Assembly: GCA_914767715.1 (NCBI GenBank)
Contig: OU612066.1
Location: 11,971,001 to 12,035,000, forward strand
From: Membranipora membranacea
Lineage: Eukaryota > Bryozoa > Gymnolaemata > Cheilostomatida > Membraniporidae
Direction: 5' to 3'
DNA length: 64,000 nt
Positions within the stretch are counted from its first letter, which is position 1; the number at the start of each line of letters is the position of its first letter. The notes below the pieces were generated by a model. It worked only from the letters and a program-made list of their open reading frames with translations, made no database searches and was not told the DNA's origin. The position numbers and the translations under genes were made by a program. This document shows positions 1 through 11,080 of the stretch, one piece after another.

Positions 1-135
1 AAACTGTCCCCCCCCCCTATTGTAAACTGTCCCCCCCCTATTGTAAACTGTCCCCCCCCCCCCTTATTGTAAACTGTCCCCCCCTATTGTAAACCTTCCC
101 CCCCCCCCTACTGTAAACTGTCCCCCCTATTTGTG
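1..135. repeat. Terminal tandem repeat with poly-C runs
   Basis: Six copies of a 20-23 bp unit, AAACTGT plus a C run plus TATTGT, whose length varies only in the C run. It mirrors the poly-G array at the other end of the foldback element. Confidence 0.9.
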
Positions 136-708
136 ACTGTCCATATCAAGGGCCCAGCTGTTTATCACCATTCTAAATGGGTCAGATCATCTAACTGGAG
201 CATACCATGATGTTCTGGCTGCCACTATGATGGCCAAAGTTGTACCATGGGATGGTGGTGGTATCTCATTGACATTATGAATGAGTGTATAAAGCTCTTT
301 TTCATGTGGTACTTGATAGATCTATTTTTCGCAAACACTAGTTGTTATATGAAGCTCCTATGATTCAGAGATGTCTGGTTTGCGAAGACAGGTGCACTAA
401 CCCAACAGTGTAAAAATGTGTAGTTACCACATCACAGAACGCGCTGTTCTTGGAGTGCCTTGCAAACAGTTACCATTGCCGAAGTAGGAACAATTATCAA
501 AATCGTACTTAGGCACCTTGATGATGATACACTCTCTCATGCAGTGATGGCTGAACAAACCAACTAGCGGCAATGTGTACTAGTACTGCTTTCATAATAA
601 GTTGAGGCCAGAATCTTGCTACACCTCAACAAAGCTTTGCTTAAGCCGTGCGAAAACATCCTTCCCCCAACAGATACTTTTTTGAACTGTATGCATATAG
701 ACCAATTG

Positions 709-1890
709 CTTAAGCCGCGCGAAAACGACCACCCCCCAAACTGTCTTATAAATATTACCTGTCAAAAAGTCTCAAACATAATGAACCATGATTTGGCAGC
801 CATAATGCGATTGTCATGAGGTGATTGTGTACCAAATCTCGCATTAATAGGTTAGAACTTAATGACACAATGTGTTATATGTCATTTTTTGCAGGTTCAT
901 GAGCCGCGCGAAAACAACCACCCCATTCATTCATCATAAAATCTACCTCCATCATGCATTTGGCTGTGAGTGATGGCAGTCAGACACAAGTGTGAGCGGG
1001 AGAAATAATCACTTTTGAGCTTTTCATATTGTGCGGCCTGGTATTGCACTGTAAAATATTGCTTAAGCCAAGCGAAAACAACCACCCCCCAAACTGTCTT
1101 ATAAAGATTATCTGTCAAAAAGTCTCAAACATAATGAACCATGATTTGGCAGCCATAATGTGATTGTCATAAGGTGACTGTGTACCAAATTTCAGATTAG
1201 TAGGTCAGAACTTAATGACACAACGGATGATATGTCATTCTTTGCAAGTTCATGAGCCGCGCGAAAACAGCCACCCCAGTCATTCATCTTGAAATCTACC
1301 TCCATCAAGCATTTGCCTGGGAGTGATGGCAGTCAGTCACAAGTGTGAGCGGGAGAAATAATTACTCTTGAGCTTTTCATATCGTGAGGCCTGGTATTGC
1401 ATTGTAAAATATTGCTTAAGCCACAGCTTAGTTTACTGAAAAATCATGGTTCATTCCGTTTGAGACTTTGTGACAGATCATCTTTATAAGACAGCTTGGG
1501 GGGGTGGTTGTTTACGCGCGCGGCTTAAGCAATATTTAACAGTGTAATACCAGGCCACACAATATGAAAACGTCAAAAGTAATTATTTCTTCCGCTCACA
1601 ATTGTGACTGATTGTTATCACTCCCAGGCAAATGCTTGATTGAGGTAGATTTCAAGATGAACAAATGGGGGGGGGGGGGTTGTTTTCGCGCGGCGAATGA
1701 ACTTGCAAAGAATGACATATCATCCGTTGTGTCATTAAGTTCTGAACTACTAATCTGAAATTTGGTAAACAGTCACCTTATGACAATCACATTATGGCTG
1801 CCAAATCATGGTTCATTATGTTTGAGACTTTTTGACAGATAATCTTTATAAGACAGTTTGGGGGGGTGGTTGTTTTCGCGCGGCTTAAGC
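709..1890. repeat. ~355-bp internal unit, two direct and one inverted copy
   Basis: Copy A spans about 709-1060 and copy B about 1063-1416, both forward. An inverted copy spans about 1510-1890 with extra partial sequence at 1440-1515. Each unit carries the GCGCGAAAAC motif followed by a C run twice, at its start and in its middle. The units form the stem of the inner hairpin. Confidence 0.8.
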
Positions 1891-2734
1891 AATTGGTTTA
1901 TATGCAGGATTACAGTGTTAAGTATGACAAGTAATGCAGCAGAAACCTTTTCAGTAGGACACACACAAAAATACCGAATAGCAGTGCCATTCTAGATGGG
2001 TGTTTGGGGGGGGGAGGGGTTGTTTTCGCGCGGCTCATTGAGCTTCTGTGAAACGCAAAACACCTGTTATGCTCATTACATTGCGATGCATTCATCCGAA
2101 AATGGACAAATAGTATCATTATGACGCCTACACTATGGTTGTAAAATAACATAAGATGCCACCTGGCATTTTTGAGCATACAGTTCAAAAAAGTATCTGT
2201 TGGGGGAAGGTTGTTTACGCACGGCTTAAGCAAAGCTTTGTTGAGGTGTAGCAAGATTCTGGCCTCAACTTATTATGAAAGCAGCACTAGTACAAATTGC
2301 CGCTAGTTGGTTTGTTCAGCCATCACTGCATGAGAGAGTATATCATCATCAAGGTGCCTAAGTAGGATTTTGATAATTGTTCCAACTTCGGCAATGGTAA
2401 CTGTTTGCAAGGCACTCCAAGAACAGCGCGTTCTGTGATGTGGTAACTACACATTTTTTCACTGCTGGGTTAGTGCACCTGTCTTCGCAAACCAGACATC
2501 TCTGAATCATAGGAGCTTCATATAACAACTAGTGTTTGCGAAAAATAGATCTATCAAGTACCACATGAAAAAGAGCTTTATACACTCATTCATAATGTCA
2601 ATGAGATACCACCACCATCCCATGGTACAACTTTGGCCATCATAGTGGCAGCCAGAACATCATGGTATGCTCCAGTTAGATGATCTGACCCATTTAGAAT
2701 GGTGATAAACAGCTGGGCCCTTGATATGGACAGT

Positions 2735-2850
2735 CACAAATAGGGGGGACAGTTTACAGTAGGGGGGGGGGGGACAGTTTACAATAGGGGGGGGACAGTT
2801 TACAATAGGGGGGGACAGTTTACAATAGGGGGGGACAGTTTACAATAGGC
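2735..2850. repeat. Terminal tandem repeat with poly-G runs
   Basis: Five copies of GGGGG-ACAGTTTACAATA, the reverse complement of the array at the window start. It marks the right end of the foldback element. Confidence 0.9.
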
Positions 2851-2944
2851 CTGTTTTTATTGTAAAGTGTCCCCGGGACAGTTTACAATATTGTAAAGTG
2901 TCCCGGGGTTGTTTTCGCGCGGGGGACAGTTTACAATACTACAC

Positions 2945-3055
2945 CGGTAACTCATAATATTGAGATATGGGAGCTTTTTAATTTATGAAAGGCAGCGATG
3001 CTGTCGCTGCACTGCAGAGATATTCTATAACAATACTGCCCTGCACGTTCAATAG
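2945..3055 (+). repeat. Dispersed intron repeat, partial copy
   Basis: Contains GGCAGCGATGCTGTCGCTGC followed by CTGCAGAGATA, also found at 10840-11080, 43010-43245 (inverted) and 61680-61958. Here it is cut off on the left, where the foldback element begins. Confidence 0.6.
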
Positions 3056-3209
3056 AGAAAATATTGTTTTTTTAGACTGAGCCTGATTGAATAAAACTAA
3101 CAGAAACCATATAACTGCAGCTAAATATGAAAAAAATAGTTTCAATATAAAGAGTGAGGTACTGTATGAAAGAAACTCAATGATCAGACAAAAAAAATAT
3201 TTTTTTTAG

Positions 3210-4186
3210 GGGCGCGATGGCATTCCTGGGAAAGATGGGAAGGATTATACCTCACTGAAACTGTTGAAAGATGTTATCAATGAGACTGTGGTGAAAGGTT
3301 GGTAAGCATTCACTCTCTGTGCACAGGCACAATAGTGTCATGTTTGTACTTTAGAATAAGTCTAATTCAGCTCATCTAGTTGGGTGTTTTTGAGAACTAT
3401 GAACCCACATTATTCAGAAATATTTCGGGTTCAGTAGAAGACTTGTTTTGATATCAGATAACCCTGAAGTTTAGGAGTCGCCTTTCAGTGTTTATACAGA
3501 TGTGTCACAGTCATTATTTTCACAAATCCACCATAATGTTTTCTATTTCAGAGTGGACCAAACTCTCTGACAATCTGCCTAGTTATGGAGGCTCTACTTA
3601 TATAAGATGGGGGCGTACAACTTGTCCTGCAAGCTCCAAACTTTTATACAAAGGTCAGATGGCTGGTCCGGATTTTAGGTCTGCAGGAGGTGGAGCCAAC
3701 CTTCTATGTTTGACTGATGACCCTGAGTATTATCCTGATGCACCTTCAAATGTCCCATATTCTACCCTCCGCCGTACCCAGTATGATATACGAACTAGTC
3801 TTAACATCTTTGGTAAATCATTTGGTCAATGGGAACATCAAGCACCATGTGTAGCTTGTGAAGCAGACATGAGGGTGTCTATTATGATGATCCCAGCTGT
3901 CACTCGGTGCCCCTCAAGTGATTGGACACTGGAATATAAAGGTTACCTCATGTCAACTGCAGAACGCCATTCTGCAGATACTCTTGTATCAAATCTACAT
4001 TATAGAGGGGAATATATATGCGTTGATAAGAGTGCTGAACATGTATCCATTCCAAATGAAGGCACATGGACAGGGTCCCTTATATACCCAGTGTCCGCAG
4101 GCTGCTCTGGTCAGGGGGCTCTGAAAAACTGTCCTCCGTTTAAAACAGATAATACTGCTTTGTCATGTGTTGTATGCAGTAAATAG
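3210..4186 (+). CDS. Short-chain collagen C4-like, copy 1 (last two exons, intact)
   Basis: Exons 3210-3297 and 3552-4186 join in phase 1. The first encodes the end of a collagen helix (GRDGIPGKDGKDY) and a short linker. The second encodes a ~211-residue C-terminal domain that starts EWTKLSDNLPSYGG, contains RWGRTTCP and GGGANLLCL, and ends CVVCSK-stop, with several conserved cysteines. This domain is typical of the short-chain collagen C4 family found in sponges and other invertebrates; in copy 3 it follows a type II membrane anchor and a few Gly-X-Y triplets. The exons for the anchor are not seen upstream, where a foldback element now lies, so the gene is either 5'-truncated or continues outside the window. 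It is the only copy here whose C-terminal domain has no stop or frameshift. Function of the family: extracellular or pericellular collagen; a recognition role is inference. Confidence 0.72.
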
Positions 4187-4244
4187 AATATCCATTCCTA
4201 ATGCACAGCCAGCCCCGAATAGCTGCCATTGTAGGTGCACCATT

Positions 4245-4995
4245 CTATATATATATATACTTTTATTGTCAGCAACAATTCATTATTACTAATAATTTTC
4301 ATGATGTGACATAAATGGCAAAAAAGAAAAATGATACAAACAAAGATTCAACAAAAAATAAGACTATGCCAATAAACTGAAAAAATGTTACATTAGCCTT
4401 TTCTTAAACATATCTAAAGTAAGAGCGCTTCTCGATGGAGGTTTAAGTAAGTGTGTATCTCTTCTTGGAAATCGGTTTGGTATGGTAACAAAAAAATCAG
4501 AGATGTAAGGAGGGGATAAATTATTCAGAGCCTTAAATCCTGTAATGCAAGTAAAATAATTGCTTAGTATTGGGAGGGGTAAAATTTTAAGTGATGTACA
4601 TACGTCATTAGTAGGTGACAAATAAAAAGGTATATGTTGAACATTGGCCACAATTCTCAAGGCTCTTTTTTGCTGAGTGAAAATTGGGTTTGCGATATTT
4701 GATGCACATAAGTTGTAATATATATGAATACCATAAATGAGATAACAGTGAATAAATTGAAAATAAAATTGTTTAGCAGAATGCGTGGTCAAGTCGGGTC
4801 TGCATAGATTAAGTAAGTTTGTATTTTTTGACACCTTATCCAAAACAGTCCCCACATTGACCATTCAATGAATACGAGTCAGATATCTTAAAGCCAAGAA
4901 GTTCCGTTTCAAGTCTTTGATTTATTTGGTTATTGCCAATTTTTAAATTATTAATGATGAATCTTCCCCAAAAGAACTTAGAATGTGTGATTTGT
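4245..4995 (-). mobile_element. LINE fragment, reverse-transcriptase C-terminal part
   Basis: The minus-strand frame 4388-4864 (158 residues) contains LIYGIHIYYN, QQKRALRIVANV and FKALNNLSPPYISDFF, the thumb/C-terminal region of jockey/CR1/L2-type reverse transcriptases. The frame breaks near 4866, and upstream codons to ~4990 continue the homology in another frame. The 3' end is a (TA)n run at 4245-4258. The related collagen copy at 42 kb has the same flanks without this insert, which gives an empty site. 5'-truncated and dead. Confidence 0.75.
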
Positions 4996-5029
4996 TATTA
5001 AAGGGCTGTCTGTTTTCTAATGTGGTACA

Positions 5030-5870
5030 TACATTTCATTTTTCTACTTTCGGTTCTTTGGAAACGATATTCTGTCACATTTTGAATCGTTTGCATTTGT
5101 AAGGTTTTGGAATTTCTAATAGCATATTATAAAGACATTGTGAACTCATACCTTAATTTTAGATATTGTCTTCTTTATCTCCATAAGGACACAACCAATC
5201 ATAGTGTGTTTATATTCCAATACATTGCTCCACTCACAGACCTAGTAATAGTATTAATATGACCAATGAACTAAACCCAATGTGACTGCAATTGTTCTTC
5301 CTGGGGGTTTAGTTCGTTGATATGATGTATGTCTTTAGTATGAATTAGCAAAGCCAGTTAAGGTTGCAAATTAATATGTCATAACACTCAGATGGATTTT
5401 GATATTTTCTCGTAGAGTAAGGCTACTTACTCTGTGATCTGCTGGTAATCTGCAACTTTATCAGGTGTTTACTACCATAGTACCCTTTACAACTCAGCGA
5501 TATATTATTATGACTTTGGTACGGTGGCTTATAGTACAAGTTGATTATTCCACAATGAGATTTTCGGGAATGCCCAGGTTGTTTAGACCGAATTGAACAG
5601 ACACAGCTCGACGTAATTTATGCAGGAGTCACAGGCTAAAGATTCATTGATAGAGGGTCTCATACTTCCTTTTTAATTGATGAAGTTAGCAGTTAATTCA
5701 ACAACAATACAAAATAAATTTCAATCTTGGGTTACAACTACCACTGTCATGAAGTCGCAATAATTTACTAACTTAGGCCCTGATTTCGGGTCTACAGGTG
5801 GAGGTACTCACTTTTAATGTTTATCAGAAGAGTTTAATCCAGAGTATTTTCCTGGTTCAAAACAACTAAA
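5030..5870 (+). repeat. Tandem segmental duplicate, unit 1
   Basis: Collagen 3'-flank sequence, collinear with 6630-7365 (starting TTTCTACTTTCGGTTCTT and running through to a degenerate AGGTGGAGGTACTCACTTTT block). Part of it is also found inverted at 41930-42130. Confidence 0.75.
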
Positions 5871-5965
5871 CAATTGCAGTCTGATTCTGATTGTTAGACT
5901 ATGTTACGACAGCAATCTACTGTATGGAAGAAGCCTCTTGATGAACTCAAAGATGTATTTTTTAG

Positions 5966-6625
5966 GGACGTGATGGCATAACTGGTAAAGATGGGAAGGA
6001 GTTCACCTCACTGAAGTTGTTGAAGGATGTTATCAATGAGACTGTGGTGAAAGGTTCATAAACATCAGACACAATCCTGTTGAGATATTATCTTTATCCC
6101 TTCAGAATAAGTCTTATTCGGCTTATCTAGTTGGGTGTTTTGGAGAATTTTGGACCAACATTATTCAGAAATATTTGGGTTCAGTAGAACACTTGTTCTG
6201 ATATCAGGTAACCCTGAGATTTGGGAGTCGCCTTACAGTCCCTATACAAATGTGTCACATTCATTACCCCCACCAAACCACCATACTGTTTTATATTTCA
6301 GAGTGGACCAAACTCTCTGACAATCTGCCTAGTTATGGAGGCTCTACGGATATATGATAGGGGCGCACAACTTGTCCTGCAAGCTCAAAACCTTTATACA
6401 GATGTCAGATGTCTGGTCCTGATTATAGGTCTGCAGGAGGAGCCAACTTCTTATGTTTGACTGTGACCCTGAGTATTATCCTGATGCACCTTCAAATGTC
6501 CCATATTCTACCCTCCGCCGTACCCAGTATGATGTAGGATTCAGTCCTAACATGTTTGGTCAATCATTTGGTCAACGGGAACATCAAGCACCATGTGTAG
6601 CTTGTGAAGCTAATATGAGCATACA
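5966..6625 (+). pseudogene. Short-chain collagen C4-like, copy 2 (broken)
   Basis: Exon remnants at about 5966-6055 (GRDGITGKDGKEF in translation) and about 6301-6620 match the two exons of copy 1. After the start of the C-terminal domain the frame meets two stops (GGATATATGATAGG), and a small deletion near 6463 shifts the frame. Homology stops near 6625, before the second half of the domain, where it runs into the duplicated 3'-flank sequence. Clearly non-functional. Confidence 0.8.
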
Positions 6626-6629
6626 TTTT

Positions 6630-7365
6630 ATTTTTCTACTTTCGGTTCTTGAGAAATGATAATCTGTCACACTTTGAGTCGTTAGCATTTGTAAGGTTTG
6701 TTATTTCTAATAGCAACAATAAAGACATTGCAAACTCATACATAAACTTTAGTTATTGTCTTCTTTATCTCCATGAGGACACAACCAATCATAGTGTGTT
6801 TATATTCCAAAATATTGTTCCCCTCATATACCTAGTAATAATATTATTATGAAATATGTATTGAGTCTGAATTAGCTAAGCCAATCAATACGTCAAACCT
6901 TCTGTTTTCGATATTTTGATACTTACTCTGTGCCTTGCTGGTAATCTGCTACTTTATCAAGTGTTTACTACCATAGTACCATTTATCACTCAGCAATATA
7001 CTATAATGACTTTGGTAAGGTGACTTATGGTACAAGTTGATTATTCCACAATGTGATTTTCTGAAATAACCAGGTTGTTTAGACCGAATTTGACAGACAC
7101 AGCTCGCTTTAATATATGCAGGAGTCAGGCTATAGATGCATTGAGGGAGGGTTTCATGCTTCCTTTTTAGTTGATGAAGTTAGCAGTTTAATCAACAACA
7201 ATACAAAAATAAATTTCAGTCTTGGGTTACAGCTACCACCGCCATTAAGTCGCAATAATTCAGTAAGTTAGGCCCTGATTTCAGGTCTACAGGTGGAGGT
7301 ACTCACTTTTAATGTTTATCAGAAGAGTTTGATCCTGAGTATTTTCCTGACGCTCCATTTGATTT
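6630..7365 (+). repeat. Tandem segmental duplicate, unit 2
   Basis: Second copy of the 5030-5870 block, with small indels. Together with the broken collagen remnant it shows a duplication step of about 1.6 kb. Confidence 0.75.
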
Positions 7366-8157
7366 TTATTTTCCAGCATATGATGTAGGGCCTACCCAGG
7401 ATTAATCAGGATACAGGCCTAACATATCTGCTCAATCATTTTTATCGAAATGATTTACAATCAAATCTTCGCTATTGGGGACATGAGAAGGGTCATTTCA
7501 ATTTCCAAATTATATGCTGAGCTGCTATGAAACTACCATAGCAACGATTTAGGACACAGACAAGATAACTAATTCAGCCTCTCTTCTTTACCTTGTATGT
7601 ATGATATGATACCTGTGGCTTTTCCCATGGCTAGGCTGAGTAAATATTATTGGTGATTGTAGCGTGACTTACTGGAAAACTGTTCAAAATAGAAATGGTG
7701 CAAGCAGGTGACAAGCGGACCTCCGCTAACTGGCTTTGTAGTGTCTTGTTGGCTTGTTTCTTGCTTATTTTACTGGTTATTGGTGCTTTCTGTTTTGGAG
7801 AGGTGTATGCATTGATGCGGTTTGAAAATATCGAGGATAGAATTGCCAAACTGGAAAATGTGAGTTTGTGCTATTCAGTTGTCCCACCGAAAACGATAGT
7901 TTGAGGTGGTATTATGGCAATGCCCATGAAGCAGTTCTCATAGGGGACTTCTGACAACTTATGTGGCAGTTGAGCCCTATTTTTGCACACAATAAACACC
8001 TACAGTTTTGCCCATCCATCCTCAATTATTGTCAAGTTAACAAGATTCATACCTGATCTTCTCTTTGGGAGTAGTATGAACACATGACATAGAAAACTTG
8101 CAACAGCCAGCACAGGTTTTTTGTGCAATCCTCAGTCACTCATCAGAGCAACTTATT

Positions 8158-8400
8158 AAAGCCTTGTGCCAGGGCAAAATGTGTAAAATCTGCTTTAATA
8201 AAATTTGCTCAAATAGAAATTTCTATGGTTCAAAGGCTAATATCTAAAAGAACAATAATACCTGAGCAAATCATTTAAGCCTTAGTGCCTGGGCAAAATG
8301 TTTAAAATCTACTTTAATAGTATTATCAATGGTTCAAAGCCATCTGTTCCAATAGAAATTTCTATGGTTCAAAGACTAATCACTAAAGGGGGCAGATATA
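8158..8400 (+). repeat. ~120-bp tandem duplication in intron
   Basis: Two copies (about 8158-8265 and 8276-8390) share GCCTTG/AGTGCC-GGGCAAAATGT and AATAGAAATTTCTATGGTTC. No coding signal. Confidence 0.65.
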
Positions 8401-8932
8401 CCCTCGGTGGGACAATTGTCATGTAATATGCTTTACTCATTGCTATAATTAAACTTCTCCCATGTGAGTTAAAATAACAGCAGCTATGATTTCATAATTA
8501 TTTTCATTCATTCATGCAAACTTGTCACAGATTATACTATTATTCAGTTATTCATTATTCATCTTATAGTAGCTGCCCATGTACCTGTCATTATCTTTGT
8601 CATTTAATTAATATGCTTTTTTACATTAGTTCAGATAGCGGCAATTGCAAAAAAGCCTATATAATTTGTTGTGTCGTTGCATTTGCGACGTGTAACACCA
8701 ATCATAGATATTCTTATTCGTTAAAAGCTTGCCAAAGTTCTTTTTATACCAGACAGCGTATACCATGACATGAGATGAATTATGTCTCAGTGACAATTAC
8801 CTAATGGGCTGAAAAATAAGCTGTGGGTTTAATTCTCAGACATAGTTGTGTTTGTCGGATATTGTCGGATTTTAGAATTTAACACCGCTAATTCCTATTG
8901 GGTAGAAGTAAAAGTCCTGCATAACTCTAGAT

Positions 8933-9707
8933 CAGCTGTCGGCAACCTGCGGCTTTTTTTCCAGTGCGGCCTAATGAACAATATTTTGCGGGCTGATTGT
9001 GGCCTTATGCCTAAAAAAATATATTACACATTAATTTCGATTCCCATTTCCCATTTCTCATTTAGTAATCTTGATATTCAACTACGTAGGCACAATATAT
9101 TTCAAAATAGTGGCCATTCAGCATTAAGCATGTAGCTTCCAAAGCCGTTTCTAGACATAATCATCTTAACTGTCTTGGTGTTAACTCCTTTTTCAAGTGC
9201 TTTATTTTCAAAATAACCCAGAACGGTGACCTTTACAAATCCGAATGAAAATTTTCGTTGATATCATGTACTTATTTTTTTTAGCAAATCTGTCACTTTG
9301 AACAAGAAATGCAGATGAGTATTAACAAGTTTTCATGTTAAAAAATGCTCCTGCTTTATGGCTGAAATGTTCCAGATTGCATCTAATTTTACAAGCCTTT
9401 CGCAAGAAACTTCCCCATTGCGGTAGAGCACCCCTCCCACACCCACCCTGTCCTTTTCCAAACACATGGAAAATTGGGATACAGTCATGTACCCAGCCAA
9501 ATCAAACATCACACCACCCCCCTTGAATTAGTATTTCTGTTCAGCTGAAGTTCCTTGCAGCATACCACAGCTTTTACACATAAATCTGTTTGTTTGTAAA
9601 AAATTGTTACTCCGGTTCCGATTTTATACCTGAAATATAGGTTGCGCCCTTTTGTGTTGAGCCTGTGTAAAATGTGACCTTTTTTAGAAAAAGGTTGCCC
9701 ACCCATG
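8933..9707. mobile_element. Non-autonomous hAT-like DNA transposon
   Basis: The left end reads CAGCTGTCGGCAACCTGCGG and the right end, reverse complemented, CATGGGTGGGCAACC; both share GGCAACC and start CA. They are flanked by 8-bp direct repeats, CTCTAGAT (8925-8932) and CTCTAGCT (9708-9715), one mismatch apart. A CAACCTGCGGC-type end and an 8-bp target duplication are hallmarks of the hAT superfamily. The interior of ~775 bp has no usable transposase frame. It lies in the first intron of collagen copy 3. Confidence 0.75.
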
Positions 9708-10839
9708 CTCTAGCTAGATCAATTTTGATCCATTTGCCTAAATTCGGAGTTGTTTTCCCTCCAATGGACGGGGAAGCAACTCCGAATACAGACAAATGAC
9801 GAACATCACTCTGACCAGTGAACTAAGCTATGATCTGTCCAACTGAGCCGAAGAGTTTTGCTTCTTTCAGTGGTCTCTGATCTTATCAGTTCTAGTGATA
9901 GTTATAGTGTATCATGTACCCATGCCTGTATTATCATATCATGTGTGCTCATCTGTCAAACTAGAGCATGAATGACTTTCTTGTGTTATGATGCTTAAGA
10001 TGTCAACAACTCCAACTCGAATACCAAATCGTGCGGCTATCTGTCATATGAATGTCGCAATTTGCGTACATCTTGTTTGCAGACTTGTAAGTTGCCAGCA
10101 GCTGCCGAAAGTAGCACTTCTGGCATACATGTGAGAGAAATCATATCTGAAAGTCAGAAACCAGACTGGCCGACACTGCTAACCGTAGACACTGGAAGTC
10201 CAGGGCCTGTTGGTCCTCCTGTGAGTGATTATTTTGTGGTCAACCCATATATTTGCTCTCCAACAATGAAGGATACTATAATATAATATATGTTGTGATA
10301 TAGTGGATCATTTTATCTTGTGTTGATCATTGGATTTCTAACTGTACCTATTCGTCAAACTGAAGCATGAGCAAGATGTTTAGAAGTTTCACCTAGCAGA
10401 TGTGTTGGCAATGATTGGTCATTTTGCTGTATGGGGAAACGACGGTTATCCAAACACTAATCAGAGTTAAACCATTGACTAGATCTCACTAGATTAACCC
10501 TTAGGACCACCATGCTCTTACTTTTTGGCTTTGGTTGGAAGTTAAGACATGCAACAATCCTACGGATCTACCATTGGCACACTGTGCAACAATGTGCAAA
10601 ACCTGTCACCCAATAGTTATTTTTGTAGGAATGTTTCACCTTGCAGTGTTATGAAGTGTTGTTATGTTAGGAAGCACTTCTGTCATAAAAGAGAGAGAAA
10701 TCATATCTGAAAGCCAGAAACAAGACTGGCCGACTCTGCTTAAGGGAGACACTGGTAGTCCAGGGCCTGTTGGTCCACCTGTGAGTGAAAAATATAAAGT
10801 CAATCTATATATTTGATCGCTTCAAATATGTCTGTACCA

Positions 10840-11080
10840 CTCTACATTCTGCACATGTGCAAACTGCTGAGGCATACACTTGTTTCTGTTGAATCAATTC
10901 ACCAAGTATTATTTCCTTAATTGAGAAGACAATGGAAATTCATCATCCAGATATATTTGGGAAATGATGGTGCACTGGTTCCGGTATCTCAAATCTTGAG
11001 ATGTGGAACCATCATTTCCTTATGAAAGACAGCGACGCTGTCGCTGTACTGCAGAAATATAAAATTTCTGTCCGGCATAT
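10840..11080 (+). repeat. Dispersed intron repeat, longest copy
   Basis: Starts near CTGCACATGTGCAAACTG and ends after the GACAGCGACGCTGTCGCTG stem. It matches 61680-61958 (direct), 43010-43245 (inverted) and the partial copy at 2945. The short perfect palindrome CAGCGACGCTGTCGCTG lies inside it. Confidence 0.65.

Larger units (their letters stand above)
1..2935. mobile_element. Large foldback-like element (nested inverted repeat)
   Basis: The left arm (about 1-705) is repeated in reverse complement at about 2180-2850. It can be followed over hundreds of bases, for example the stretch at 150-300 against 2590-2730 and at 600-650 against 2210-2280. Both outer ends are short tandem repeats with C or G runs. 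The middle (709-1890) is built from a second repeat unit, also inverted about a centre near 1435-1445. A GC-rich motif, GCCGCGCGAAAAC, recurs throughout. No transposase-like frame is visible, so this looks like a non-autonomous foldback element. Its left end may lie outside the window. At 2850-2935 the same motifs continue in scrambled form before unrelated sequence starts. Confidence 0.8.

Noticed and set aside
1-135. CRISPR-like regular repeats at the window start
   Set aside because: The units abut with no unique spacers, vary only in C-run length, and lie in a eukaryotic foldback element.
616-2254. Two frames beginning MLHLNKALLKPC
   Set aside because: They are the same sequence read in the two arms of the inverted repeat; no domain, and the frames diverge soon after.
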